The notes: generated by a model not told the origin, from the letters alone. Numbered from the stretch's first letter, positions 1 through 10,990 are shown. The stretch: DNA of 21,987 nucleotides from Azolla pinnata (GCA_037176905.1 JBBBWG010010212.1:1-21987), one strand, 5' to 3'. Numbers and translations: made by a program.

Positions 1-670
1 GAACTGCTTGTAGATTTGCTCTCGTTCCGATTCGCGTCACTTGCTGATACAACTGATTCCGACGCCTTTTGCTGCGGGCATTTGTCCGGAACTGCTTGCA
101 GATTGATCTCGTTCCGATTCACGTCACTTGCTGATACAGCTGATTTCGGCACCTCTGCTGGGGCATTTGTCTCGAACTGCTTGTAGATTTGATCTCGTTC
201 CGATTCACGTCACTTGCTGATACATCTGATTCCGACACCTTTTGCTGCGGGCATTTGTCCGGAACTGCTTGCAGATTGATCTCGTTCCGATTCACGTCAC
301 TTGCTGATATAACTGATTTCGGCACCTCTGCTGGGGCATTTGTCTCGAACTGCTTGTAGATTTGATCTCGTTCCGATTTGCGTCACTTGCTGATACAGCT
401 GATTCCGGCACCTTTTGCTGCGGGCATTTGTCCGGAACTGCTTGCAGATTGATCTCGTTCCGATTCACGTCACTTGCTGATACAACTGATTCTGTTCAGA
501 ACGGCTTGCAGACGATCTTGTTCTGATTTACGTTCACTTGATGATACAGCTGATTCCGGCACCTTTGTTGGGGCTTTGTCTGGAATTGCTTGTAGATGAT
601 CTTGTTCTGATTTACCTCACTATTCAGCTGATCCTGCTTGTAGACGATCTTGTTCAGATGATTGGGTCCG
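1..670. repeat. Satellite array of alternating 88-bp and 85-bp units (173-bp dimer)
   Basis: Units start with GAACTGCTTG at 1, 89, 174, 262, 347 and 435, giving lengths of 88, 85, 88, 85 and 88. Odd copies share TAGATTTG near the start and end in TTTGTCCG. Even copies share CAGATTGATC and end in TTTGTCTC. The true period is therefore a 173-bp dimer. From about 493 the array decays through diverged copies starting near 499, 583 and 634. The left edge lies outside the window. Short open frames here are repeat artefacts. Confidence 0.93.
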
Positions 671-1127
671 GTCCACCTCGCTAGATCTAAAGCTTCTACT
701 AATATATATATATATACATATATAAAGCTTCAATAGGCTTCCATACAACGGGAGCTAATAAGCAGCATCACTTTGTGGCAGAATGTAAAACTAGCATGTC
801 TTAGTTCCACTAGAAGAAACAGTGAAGAATATTTGGGAGGACCTCTCTCGCACCCTAGGAGGACAATACTAGTCCATCAATGAAGGGTCTAACAGAGATG
901 TCATCGGGAAGTTGAGCTTCATTCAAACATGGATGGAGGCACACATTTTCTCAGGAAATTTCTTAACCATGACTTGGTCATATGAGCCTCCCAAATGGAT
1001 CTTCCCTTTCGACAAATATATTGTATATTAGAACATTAGGGTAACGATCCTCTCGAGAAATGTTTACGATACCCCTTGCTCAGCCACATGGACTAAACAT
1101 TATTTGAAAAACTTACGGCACATGACT
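671..1127. other. Spacer between two tandem arrays, no gene seen
   Basis: This stretch holds a short TA microsatellite (about 701-724) and otherwise unique AT-leaning DNA. No open frame with recognisable coding content is visible on either strand. Confidence 0.6.
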
Positions 1128-1722
1128 TTCTGATGCAGTTGTCCGATTTGAATCTGTAGCTGAATAGCAGCTTGGACGCTCGAATGCAGTTTGTCTAAGA
1201 TCAATCAGCTGCCAAGTGAATCAACCATCCTTCATGAGAAAAACCCTAAACCCTAAACCCTTCTTGATGCAGTTATCTGATCTAAATTTGCAACTAAACA
1301 TCTGTAACTGAGATCAATCAGCTACCAAGTGAATCGATCATCCTTCATGAGAAAAACCCTAAACCCTTCTTGATGCAGTTATCTGATCTAAATCTGTAAC
1401 CAAACAACATCTGTAACTGAGATCAATCAGCTACCAAGTGAATCGATCATCCTTCACGAGAAAACCCCTAAACCCTAAACCCCAAACCCTTTCTGATGCA
1501 GTTGTCCGATTCCGAATCTGTAACTAAACAACAGCTTGGACGCTCGAGTGTAGTTATCTAAGATCAATCCGCTCCCAAGTGAATCGACCATCCTTCATGA
1601 GAAAACCCCTAATAAGCCCTAAACCGTGTTTGATACCGTTGTCTGATCGGAACCTATTACTGAACAACATATGTAACTGAGATCAACCTGCTACCGAGTG
1701 AATCGATCATCCTTCATGAGAA
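1128..1722. repeat. Tandem array with telomere-like motifs at unit ends
   Basis: There are five diverged units: 1128-1260, 1261-1366, 1367-1489, 1490-1625 and 1626 to about 1722. Each opens with TTCTTGATGCAGTT or a variant and carries AAGTGAATCGATCATCCTTC near its end. Units 1 and 4 contain an extra segment including AGCTTGGACGCTCGA; units 2, 3 and 5 lack it. Units 1-4 finish in CCCTAAA-type heptamers of differing number (about three, two, four with a CCCCAAA variant, and one after a broken motif). Unit 5 has none. Confidence 0.9.
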
Positions 1723-1810
1723 GCTCAGGCTTGAGTGATCTGGAATCTGGGATTGCCTTGAAAGGCTTCTTCTGCTCCATAGGGGTATTCTAGGAATTTG
1801 TGAAAACATA

Positions 1811-1996
1811 ACAATCTTCTTCTTTCTTCTTCTTCTTCTTATAATTTCTTCTTCTTCTTCTTATAATTTCTTCTTTCTTCTTCTTCTTCTTATAATTTCT
1901 TCTTTCTTCTTCCTCTTCTTATAATTTCTTCTTCTTCTTCTTCTTCTTATAATTTCTTCTTCTTCTTCTTCTTTCTTCTTTCTTCTTCTTCTTCTG
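1811..1996. repeat. CTT-rich pyrimidine array with TATAATTT spacers
   Basis: Runs of TTC are interrupted by ATAATTT at 1841, 1863, 1892, 1921 and 1949, that is every 22-29 bp, so this is a minisatellite built on a trinucleotide microsatellite. It ends about 145 bp before the PPR start codon. It probably lies in the promoter or 5' leader of that gene (inference). CT-rich leaders are common in plant transcripts. Confidence 0.85.
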
Positions 1997-2024
1997 AAAC
2001 AGACTCTGAAAATGCAGAGAATGC

Positions 2025-2348
2025 ATGTCTAGCTCGAGCGGGTTTTCCGAGCTTCCCTTCCTCGCTACTAGAAGCCGCTGGCCTCAGCGAGCTTTCCTGT
2101 CCTCCTCTTCTTCTTCTTCTTCTTCTTCTTCACCCTTTGTATGTCCCATCGATCTAGCACACCCGAACTTTCCACTCTCTTCAAACTCTGCCAAGAAGGG
2201 AAGGTCCGTGATGCTCTCGTTGCTACGAAACTCCACTGCACGCATCATGGGTGCTGCATCCCGACGGCGTATCTGCTCTACCTGTTGCGGTGTTGCACGA
2301 AGAAGAAAGACTCGGGATCCTGTAGAGAGCTCCACTCACTTTTGCTGA
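2025..2348 (+). other. Overlapping upstream open frame with transit-peptide-like start
   Basis: An ATG at 2025 opens a 107-codon frame that overlaps the first 208 bases of the PPR gene in a different frame. A tiny frame (2012-2032) precedes it. The first 36 residues are rich in serine, arginine and hydrophobic residues and include a serine run encoded by the TTC tract at 2101-2130. This composition resembles an organelle transit peptide, which the PPR frame lacks. It may be a regulatory upstream ORF. Alternatively it may be the true N-terminus of the PPR protein, now out of register by an indel of one inserted or two deleted bases. After the serine run the peptide resembles nothing known to me. 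Confidence 0.35.
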
Positions 2349-4084
2349 ACCACGGCCTATTAGCTGACGATTCCTTCTGGTCGGACCATTTGATTCGTTC
2401 TTTCGCGCATTGTGGTGACTTGACACAAGCAAACGAAGTGTTTCAGAATGTAAAGAATCCGAGCATATATACATGGAATGCAATTGTCTCGGCAAATTCT
2501 AAGCTTGGCAATACCGATTATGCTATGGAATTGTATTTCGCTATGCAAAATCGAGGTTTCAAGCCTGATAAGTACACACTTCTGGGAACCCTGAGTGCAT
2601 GTATTTCTGCTGGATCCTTCAAAGAAGGTAGATTGATACATGAAAATGTGATTGAATTTGGTATCGAATGTGATATAGTGATTGGAAACACTCTGATTAA
2701 TATGTACATGAAATGTGGTATTCTGGATGATGGCCATCGATTGTTTGATAACTTGCCAAAGCGAGATGTGATCACGTGGGATGTCATTATATCAGGCTAT
2801 GTGCAAAATGGCGATGGATACTCTGCAATGTATCTTTTTCAGAGGATGCAAAAGGAAGATAGCATAGCTCCGGACATATTCTTGCTCTCATCTGTGTTGA
2901 AAGCATGTGGTGTGATGGGAGATTTAAGGAGAGGTATGGTAATCCATCACTGGGTTATCCAAAATGGGCATAGGTCCGATTTTGTCTTAGTTAATGCATT
3001 GATTGACATGTATTTGAAATGTGGCAGCATAATCGAAGGGAACAAAGTGTTCCATGATTCATCCAAGAAAGATGTGGTAACATGGAATGCTATAATAGCT
3101 GGACATATACAGCATGGAAATGCTTTTCATGCAATTAAGCTTTTTAAGGAGATGAGAGCAGGGGTATTGAAGCCAAACGAAGTCACATATTCGTGTATGT
3201 TTAAAGCATGTGGTAGCATACGAGACCTAGTCCTGGGCATATCTTTGCATGAAGAAATGCAAAGAACCGGTATTGACTTAGATTTAGTGGTTAAGAATGC
3301 ACTGATTGATATGTATTCCAAATGTGGAGGTTCGAAAGAATGTTTGGAGGTGTTCAATGAGCTCCCTGTCAAGGATATTATCTCATGGAATGCAGCTCTG
3401 GCAGGATTCGCTGAACACGAAAATAATTATCTTGCTTTAGAACTCTTTGAGAGGATGAGAAAAGAAGGAGTTGAGCCTGACAAGGTTACATTTTCGACGA
3501 TTCTGAAGGTGTGCGGCATGATTGGAGCCCTGCAGAAGGGAAGATTGATACATGAATTGATGATTAAGGTAGCTTTAGGCTTTGATGGGGTTGTTTGTAT
3601 CAGCCTCATAGATATGTATGCAAAATGTGAGAGCTTTGATGATGCACACAATTTGCTTAAACAACCTTTGTTCCACAATGTGGAATCATGGAATGCATTG
3701 ATTTCAGGTTATTCATGCCATGGCAACCTTATGGCAGTGAATTGCTACATAAAGGAAATGCTAAAGCAAGGGTTGAAGCCAAACCGCAGGACTTACAGTA
3801 GTGTTCTTGCAGCTTGTAGCCATATAGGCATGGTGGAACAGGGATGTCAACATTTTGAGGCTATGATAAGAATTCACGGTATTATGCCTGTTTTTGAGCA
3901 TCTGAATTGCATTGTGGATCTTTTCAGTCGAGTAGGTCAATTGGAGGAGGCAGAAAGGTTTCTACAAACTATGCCCCTTGATCAAAGCCTCACTGGATGG
4001 AGAGCCTTGCTAACCTCTTGCAAAGTTCATGGCAATTTGGAGCTCGGGAAAGATTGTCATGATCAAGCTTTAGAATTGTGTTAG
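2141..4084 (+). CDS. PLS-class pentatricopeptide repeat (PPR) protein ending in the E region
   Basis: This is an intron-less 647-codon frame. PPR proteins bind organellar RNA base by base, and PLS-class members usually specify C-to-U editing sites or other RNA maturation in plastids or mitochondria. PPR motifs run from about residue 80 to 600. Hallmarks include TWNAIVSANSKLG, repeated LIDMYxKCG, DVVTWNAIIAGHIQHG and LKPNEVTYSCMFKACG. The tail from about 575, with HLNCIVDLFSRVGQLEEAERF and GWRALLTSCKVHGN, is the usual approach to the E region. The frame stops directly after DQALELC, earlier than in most E-type relatives. The start is the first ATG after an in-frame TAG at 2069, but no targeting peptide is visible. 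Two earlier ATGs lie in another frame. The gene may be functional and short, or damaged at one or both ends. No DYW domain is seen. Confidence 0.92.
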   Translation: MSHRSSTPELSTLFKLCQEGKVRDALVATKLHCTHHGCCIPTAYLLYLLRCCTKKKDSGSCRELHSLLLNHGLLADDSFWSDHLIRSFAHCGDLTQANEVFQNVKNPSIYTWNAIVSANSKLGNTDYAMELYFAMQNRGFKPDKYTLLGTLSACISAGSFKEGRLIHENVIEFGIECDIVIGNTLINMYMKCGILDDGHRLFDNLPKRDVITWDVIISGYVQNGDGYSAMYLFQRMQKEDSIAPDIFLLSSVLKACGVMGDLRRGMVIHHWVIQNGHRSDFVLVNALIDMYLKCGSIIEGNKVFHDSSKKDVVTWNAIIAGHIQHGNAFHAIKLFKEMRAGVLKPNEVTYSCMFKACGSIRDLVLGISLHEEMQRTGIDLDLVVKNALIDMYSKCGGSKECLEVFNELPVKDIISWNAALAGFAEHENNYLALELFERMRKEGVEPDKVTFSTILKVCGMIGALQKGRLIHELMIKVALGFDGVVCISLIDMYAKCESFDDAHNLLKQPLFHNVESWNALISGYSCHGNLMAVNCYIKEMLKQGLKPNRRTYSSVLAACSHIGMVEQGCQHFEAMIRIHGIMPVFEHLNCIVDLFSRVGQLEEAERFLQTMPLDQSLTGWRALLTSCKVHGNLELGKDCHDQALELC

Positions 4085-4305
4085 ATAAGCAGGTGAGAAA
4101 TATGTATATTCCCAACCAAAGAAAGACGTGGGGAATTGAAACATGCTTGCAACCGTGTAAATCCATTGTAATTGGAGATCCAACTCTATCAAAAGATTAC
4201 ATACTTTGTCCAATAGAGCACTTCACACAGCTCAAAAGAAAATTGTCACCAATGAATGCAGTCATGAAAGATGTGATACTGATGCTTGAAGGGGTCTACA
4301 GATAA
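4085..4305 (+). pseudogene. Possible out-of-frame E2-like C-terminal remnant of the PPR gene
   Basis: Immediately after the PPR stop, another frame stays open to a stop at 4303-4305. Residues such as RKTWGIETCLQPCKS and VIGDPTLSKDY resemble the E2 segment of PLS PPR proteins. That segment usually reads RG-x-K-x-PG-x-SWIEV, then VVGD and a HPxS-like stretch. The linker between the E1 end and this block looks shorter than usual, so a small deletion plus frame change could explain it. The match is weak and by eye only. An unrecognised intron or chance similarity are alternatives. Confidence 0.35.
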
Positions 4306-6511
4306 TAAGAATGTTTTGTATGGATGCTCACCATTGATTGATACTATATAAATAGACACTAACAGATTGTGCATTGTCAAGTATTTTCATCTCAGAATGG
4401 TGATCAAGTCATCCTTGATCAACAGAATTATGAAGGTAGAGTCTCATGCTAGTTCCTCGATAGGATACAAAAACATAGATATGAAGGGACAGAGGATGCA
4501 GCAAATATTGAAATAGGTGTAAACAAATTATGCCATGATTAATTATCAACACCTGTTGAACCTGAATATTGCCTCCTGGTTACTTACTTCCTCGTTGCTT
4601 ATGAGGGGTTAACATTAGGTTGTATGTGACAGGATCTAGAGATTGTCCTTGAAGGGAATGCGTGGGAGTTTGTGAATGTATGTCATTTAGAGAATTTGGA
4701 ATGTAGGGAGCTGTGAACATCAGACTTGGAATCACTGAAATTGGCACAAAACTCTGAATGTTTATTCTGATGAAAATGTCAACATGGTGTCGCAATAGAA
4801 GACGTGTTAAACGTCTGTATGATTGCCAACTCAAAAGTATTGGAATATTTGGTGAGCAATGTTTTTCCATAACACACTTTATATATATATATATATATAT
4901 ATGCATACATATCTGCAGATTTTTCTAAGCTGTGCCATTTTCTACTGTAAGAGTGTGGGGACAGTCTGAGGTTCACGAATGCATATGTGTGGTCCAAACC
5001 CAATTATTGTGTTTCGGAATGTTGGAATCGTGTTATCATCGCTAATAGTTTTCAAATCGCTGCAGATTTCTACAAATGACAAGAGGAGATCACATCGACG
5101 GCTGTCGGTGTCTTCTTTTGCTCTGTCGACTCTAGTCTTTGCGCCCCTGCTTCCCCATCTGCCAAAGGTTGTACTCCACTCCAAACATATTTTTTATGTT
5201 GATGGACCATGGATATTATTCAAGATTCTGAAGATTGAAGCATCATATCTCCAAATGCATACTACCTGTCATTGTGCTCCATGTGGATGCAAAACTTTAT
5301 TTTATATGCACTCTGCATCAGTTATTGTTTATGCAGTACTTCACAAGAGTTGGGCAGTAATCTATATACTTGTTCTTCTCACAAGTGTTTCCTTTTCACA
5401 AAAAACTCGAATTCTATGGGCACCTTTATGACGCCTTTATCTGTTGCTTAGACAGGTTGTCAAATCCATGGCACAGGCGGTGCTGGTATCATGTAGCATC
5501 TCTTGATTGAACATTCACGCAAAATTTTGGAAGGGAATGCTTACAGGCAAATGGAACCCAATAGACCAATTGATCAAACAATGGGATCTGAAATCAAACA
5601 ATGGACCCAATAGACCAATTGATCGTTAGGATCTTCGTAAACCAACAATCGATCGTCGAGTATAACATTCTTCGAGTAGGTCAAATCAATCGATCGTCCA
5701 CCAAATCAAATGAATACTGTATTGGTACTAGAAGACACTCATTCACAAGCCGACTTTGAAAGAGTGCTTGTCCATCACTTTTGGGGGATGTCAAATTCCC
5801 ACTCTTTTTTTTTTTATACTTCTCTTTTTCATGCTTGATTCTAGTACTGGTAAGGCATATTTTTCAACCAAAGTAATTGTAACACCTCAATAAGGAAATG
5901 CCACTTGAACCAGCACCAAACCTCATGAAACGTGTAGATAGACAGGCGTGTCAATTTACAAGATGCCCCTGCTTCCAGCTAGAGCTCAATCAGAATATCA
6001 ATCACGGTAGTATAGAGTAAATCCTTGATAATGCTATTATGTCATGGATCTACACATATCATCATCAACTCAGATACAGTTCCCCCTAAGAGAAAGCAGT
6101 AAGTGCTCTTGTTCAACATCATTGTACCTGACATTGGCAGAAAAAACAGCAAATTGAATGCCAGTAAACCACAAGATCGATTACAAACCCACACCATTTA
6201 AAAGAACCAGATTCTAAAACCTCAATGCCAGTAGAAAACAAGGAAGACATCAGCATTTCAATCAGCAGTGCATTTCTGCAGAAGAGAAATAATATTAATG
6301 CCATGACAACAGGTCTATATATACACATACATGGTCGTGTATAAAATCCAACCACGGGGGAGGGGGGGGGTTATTGTTCCCAACTTAGTTATGCTTCGTT
6401 TTGTTAAAAACGTACTGCATCATCGAGAAAACGCCTGTACGTATACAAGGTCAATATATCCAAAAATACGTAAAACAGAATAGTACATGATACAGAAAAT
6501 TAAGGAATGTG
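4306..6511. other. Intergenic stretch without a convincing gene
   Basis: This region holds an AT microsatellite (about 4878-4902) and a short direct duplication (ATAGACCAATTGATC at about 5561-5575 and again at 5610-5624). It also has a poly-T run near 5804-5814 and a G-run on + at 6356-6370. A 150-codon frame at 4979-5431 shows no recognisable domain and mixed composition, so I do not call it a gene. Confidence 0.55.
6356..6370 (+). other. Long G-run (G5-A-G9)
   Basis: Fourteen of fifteen bases are G on the + strand, downstream of the PP2C gene (a C-run relative to its transcript). Such a tract can stack into G-quadruplex-type structures. No function is evident. Confidence 0.6.
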
Positions 6512-6517
6512 TTTATT
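6512..6517 (-). promoter_or_regulatory. Candidate poly(A) signal AATAAA for the PP2C transcript
   Basis: TTTATT on + reads AATAAA on the minus strand about 270 bases past the PP2C stop codon. That is a plausible 3' UTR length. Plant signals are degenerate, so this is only a candidate. Confidence 0.35.
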
Positions 6518-6786
6518 CGTAGCAGGAGGCTTGTTAGCATTTCTATTAAAAAGCCCACACCGCAAACTCCTGCACCCTCCTTGTACTTTCGATCTTTCCC
6601 ATTGTATCTGTCTATGCATGCTGTCCATATGAATATAAAGACTTGGTAGCATGGAGTAATTGTCAAAACTCTCTTCTAAGCCTAACGCTTTTCCTTTTTG
6701 ATGTATTTCTTCACTACATGAGAAGATGACATTGGCATATGGGTTCCCAATGTTTTTCATTCTGTGTTCCTCTTCACTGTTCTGGC

Positions 6787-9700
6787 TTAGTTCCGGGCAA
6801 AATTCCAATTATTTCTCGACTCCAAAGTCTCATGATTATCATTCCTGCCCCAATTGCTGAGTGTGTGTTGCCCATTCCCAGTGGTGTGGCCATCCATCAT
6901 CATACTAAGGTGTGTCCCCATACTTCTATTAATGAGCTCTTGATCTACAAACACTACAATTACTGTAATATCATCATGGAAGTGTCGTCGGATCCCCTTC
7001 TGTATATTCTTCAGATCCGCATACCTCACTTCTCGCTTCTTGGCTGCCTCTTGCAAGGCAGCTTTTATCAGTTTTCTTGCAACCCCCTGATAATCACAAT
7101 CAGCAAGATTAAAATTACTTGTTGCTCAAAAAAGATACAGCATGAAGGCAAGATGCATGCTGTTAAGATGCATGCACATGGCTTAGTCAATGCAAAATCT
7201 AGAGAGATCACTAAACCTAGCATTTATCTATGATAGCTAGGTTTAGTGTCCAGAATGCAGATTGCGCATGAAGTAATCATCACATTTACTGCTACTCATT
7301 GGAAAATAGCACTACCCTATGTGGATGATTGTTCACGATGTCCACGGCTTCTTCATTGCTTAGATGCTCCCATAAGCCGTCAGATGCAAAAATTAGAAAG
7401 CGATCATTCGGCTGAAGATCATGCACTAGAATAGTAGGCTCTGCAGTGAGAACAGGACGCAAAAGTGGTTCTGATATGCGAAACCGTGCATAAAGTGGTT
7501 CTCTATTGAATTCTTGCTTCTTCAAATACATATCCCCGATAGACCTTGAGACCTGCATGCATCGATCTCTGAGATTTAGGCTCGACCGAGCATTGCTTTT
7601 AAACAAAAATGAAGAACACAATGATAACTTTTAGTAAGTTGAATTAAAAAGTATTTTTTGTATCTTTAGGCTTTATGCTACATCTGTGTGAGGGGAAAGA
7701 ATAAGATCATGGACAAAGAACAACTTCAATTAAAAACTATAAAATTTGCATCTTTATGCTATGTTGCATTCTACAGAACTAGGTAAAAGATTATCATACC
7801 CTGAATTCTAATATGATCCAGATGTCATGTTTATGTTTAAAATTCTTTAATGCTAGATAGTCATCCAACATTTAAGGTAATTTAGTTTTCTAGGGATTTC
7901 TTCATACCATTCTTAATGTTTTAATGAAGTCATAAGCATCTTCTAGTCATGCTTCTAGATTTCCAGAAGCTTCAACAGCTACAGCTTCTCATCTCAATGC
8001 GTGTTTTATGTGGCATCGGATGCTGGAAATCAGCAACATTATTTTCCCTCTTGATGCTATTGAATCTAGTGCCACAAGTGAAATCTACTAGATCTCTCGA
8101 AACTTCAACTTTCCATACTAGCATTTTGATATAAAATGCTACAGCTTCCCAACCAATACATGTTGTATGTAAAGCAGAAACTAGAATCCAGCAACATTAA
8201 GTGTTTTCCCTTGTAATGTTATTAAATCTAGTGAAACACGGCTCCAAAAAACCCTTCAATGTGTTAAATCATTGATGGACCTAAAATACTCGCAATAGCA
8301 GTCATGCCTTGGAGAGATGCTCTCCTAATCAATAACTTAAATGGTGCAAGACCAAAACTGATAGACACATGAATCTTCCAGTTTCCTATTAATGTAAGTC
8401 GATTTCTTAGGCCAGACTATCATCAAGTAGAAGAAAAAGAAAAAGAGAAAACCTGAATAATCCCCTTAACACGCCAAACTCCATGACGTAGCAAAACAAT
8501 ATGTGGATCATCAGGATGGCGGGCTTTCAGTTCTTCACGTACTGACTCAATTGCCACATTATGTTCACTTGTCAATTGCAGAGCTGTTGCTGTTCCTGTA
8601 GATTTGTAGACGCTTCCAAGCACTGCGCGAGAGTCCCCAATGTTAGCAATGTAAACCCTTGCATTGCAAATAACTCCGAGGAGACAGCAAGATCCAACAG
8701 ATGCAAGCTGTGGATTCGTTGGCCATGCATCAACAACCACAGCTTCAAACTCTTCCTCCGTTGCATCGACCGCCATTCGAATGACAGTTTCTGATATTCC
8801 ACCCATCTCTGATGCAAATCCTAAGGAGTCATAAGAATGAACTTATACATGTGAGTTTATCTTTTGCATACCTTTTAAAAAACCGAGGTTCAACGAGATT
8901 TATAGACAAAAACTCTCGAACATGAATGGCATGATTCATTTTAAAAAGTTCTGAAATGTTGAAAACGAGCAACAATTAGATGTTGATAAGCCAGTTTCAC
9001 AACAACAAAGATATACCTGGACCTGAATGATATGTTTTACCCTTGCTTTGATGCATCAAAAGCGGTAAATTATGGAACATTAAGCAGAGAAGCCTAGGCA
9101 TAAATGATAATTGAGAAGACCTTCTGACATCTAAGCATGAATCAAGTTTGAGCAACATCATGACAGTCATTTGTACAGGTATAAAATTTTGGCAAGGTCT
9201 TGAAGATCATGTTGATTTATTTCTAAAATGCCTTGGATGAAAATGATTGACAATTTTTCTTGATAGCAGCAATACGAGAGTCATTTGTACAGTTATAAAA
9301 TTTTGGCAAGATCTTGAAGATCATAATCATTTATTTCTAAAATGTCTTGGATGAAAATGATTGACAATTTTCCTTGATAGCAGCAATATCTTGTCTCAAG
9401 ACTTTCTCTCCAGAAACTTCACCTCATAGCGATTCTACGTGTGACAATTCTCCTCAACGGGACTGATGTGTTGAGCAACTTCCATCTCAACATGAATGAA
9501 ATTGGAAGTTTGAGAAACCTTGAATATAAGCAACATTTCATTTTCACACAACCTAAACTGGAACTTATGAGCGACATTTCAGCTCATGATTATGAAGATT
9601 TCATCTTGCTATGCATATAAAGGCACGCAATTCTTGATGACAGGTTGGGTCACATGAAGGAAATTGGAGAAACCTGTCATCTCAACATGAATTAAATTCG

Positions 9701-10228
9701 GGTAAATTTTCATCTGAACATGCAAGGACAATGATGAGGCTCAACATAACCAAAACGTTTCAGCAAAAGAAAAGAATAGATAAAAGCACCATCATTATCA
9801 CCATCGAGAATACAGAAACGAATATAGGTGAAGGGCACGAACAACAAACAACGAGCTACTAAAAGCAAGCAGTGATACAGCAAGAAAGAAGGATAGAAGT
9901 TATCAAGACAGAAAAAAAAGGAGTAGAGTGAGAAACACCTACTTGTAAGATGGGGGAAGAGGCGAGCTTGGATAAACCGTGAAGCCTCAGGTCCGCCATG
10001 CCCATCATAGATACCTATGAAGACACCTCCGAATGGCGGAGAAGCTTCCACTTGGAAGCAGTCTTCATTCAACATATTCGCTTGCAGAGAAGCAAAAGAG
10101 AAGTCGCCATAGCCATGACGACCTATGTCCTGAGCACATAAGAGATCACTCTGCGCATCACTGCCACATCCTGATGCTGCTGCTGTTTGCCAGCAAGAAG
10201 ACAAAAACCGAACTATCCTCGCTAGCAT
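6787..10228 (-). CDS. Clade-D type 2C protein phosphatase, four exons, complete
   Basis: This is a Mg/Mn-dependent Ser/Thr phosphatase. Exons on the minus strand are 10228-9943, 8820-8453, 7552-7316 and 7086-6787. Introns are GT-AG and about 1122, 900 and 229 bases long, and the spliced frame is 396 residues plus TAA. Metal and catalytic motifs appear in order: NED (54-56), DGHGG (75-79), GDSRA (157-161), SRSIGD (220-225), SDGLW (275-279) and HDDIT (334-338). The opening [13 protein letters not shown] and the segments [22 protein letters not shown] and REPLYARF are characteristic of plant PP2C clade D. Arabidopsis members of that clade dephosphorylate plasma-membrane H+-ATPases and are inhibited by SAUR proteins, so a role in proton pumping and growth is inferred. 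Phase 1 at intron 1 joins to HLTRFASEM, matching the family. The catalytic core ends near 345 and a variable 50-residue tail follows. All key residues are present. Confidence 0.96.
7960..8240 (-). repeat. Diverged ~160-bp tandem duplication in PP2C intron 2
   Basis: GCTACAGCTTC occurs at 7978 and 8138. Downstream blocks recur in the same order: CAGCAACATTA, TTTTCCCT, and TATT(G/A)AATCTAGTG. The copies are clearly diverged. The repeat is intronic and not coding. Confidence 0.75.
9166..9388 (-). repeat. ~114-bp tandem duplication in PP2C intron 1
   Basis: GTCATTTGTACAG begins at 9166 and 9280. The following roughly 105 bases are nearly identical, including AAAATTTTGGCAAG and GATGAAAATGATTGACAATT. 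High identity suggests a recent duplication. The rest of intron 1 shows no exon-like frame. Confidence 0.9.
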
Positions 10229-10990
10229 CCCTCATTATCTCATCCAAACGCCTCTTCTGTGGTTTGAAAGGCCTCCATTGCTTGAGTGTGGAAGGAAAAC
10301 AAGCGGAGCGAGAAAATGGAAAGGGGGAAACCCTAACGCGCAGACGAAGAAAAACGAAACACAAACCCGAAAAACACAGACGTATGTATGTGCATCAGTT
10401 GTCTGGTCTTCGATCAGACACGAGAGCGGATTTCCAGTGGAAAAGTGCGGATTCTGACAGCGAAATAGTTGCAGACCTCCTCTGCGCAAAAAAGGAAGGA
10501 TCTTGGAAGAAAACGGAGTGTAGCCAGATATTCTGATGAAGACGCTGTAGATTCCGGAGAGTGGGAAGAGGAACGGTTCCGAATTTCTGATCGGAAAGAA
10601 ACGAGGGATTCGAGCAGGGAGCGCTGTCGAGAGCTTTTCCAGGAGGAGAGATTGAGGATAGGGAAGGCTCTGATCAAAACGGCTGGGACATCTCCTCGTT
10701 GATGGAGGAAGAAAGCGCTGAAAAGATGGGAGCAAGAAGCTCGCAGAAGATCGCCAGGGAGAGACCTGAAGAAGGAAGGGGGAGCTCAAAAGGAGGGCGA
10801 GAAAGCTATGGCTATGGCGATGGAAGCTTCAGAGGGCGAGAGAAACCGCCAGTTGCAGAAAATGCCAATCTCCATCGCCATCTCCATCCAAAGCAGAAGC
10901 AGAATCAGAAGCAGAAGCAGAAGCAGAAGAAGAAGAAGAAGAAGAAGAGGAAGACGAAGAAGACGAAGACGACGAAGAAAGAAGAATTTT
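10229..10990 (-). promoter_or_regulatory. PP2C upstream region / 5' leader with purine-rich tracts
   Basis: The region before the PP2C ATG is pyrimidine-rich on the minus strand. A long CAGAAG/AAG array lies on + at about 10899-10985. Open frames occur on both strands but are compositional, with no domain seen. The transcription start cannot be placed from sequence alone. A 5' UTR intron is possible but not demonstrated. Confidence 0.5.
10328..10336 (-). promoter_or_regulatory. Telo-box (TTAGGGTTT on the coding strand)
   Basis: AAACCCTAA on + lies about 100 bases upstream of the PP2C start codon. In plants this motif is common in promoters and leaders of growth-linked genes and can be bound by telomere-repeat-binding factors. 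The position fits, but function is inferred. Confidence 0.5.

Noticed and set aside
1..670. CRISPR-like array
   Set aside because: The repeats are contiguous 85-88 bp satellite units without unique spacers, in a plant genome.
4979..5431. 150-codon open frame on +
   Set aside because: No recognisable domain, no codon pattern or homology-like motif, and it begins in ordinary intergenic sequence; probably chance.
10235..10789. 184-codon minus-strand frame upstream of the PP2C
   Set aside because: Composition is that of a pyrimidine-rich leader (Ser/Phe/Leu/Pro) with no domain, and the PP2C start at 10228 is well supported by family alignment.
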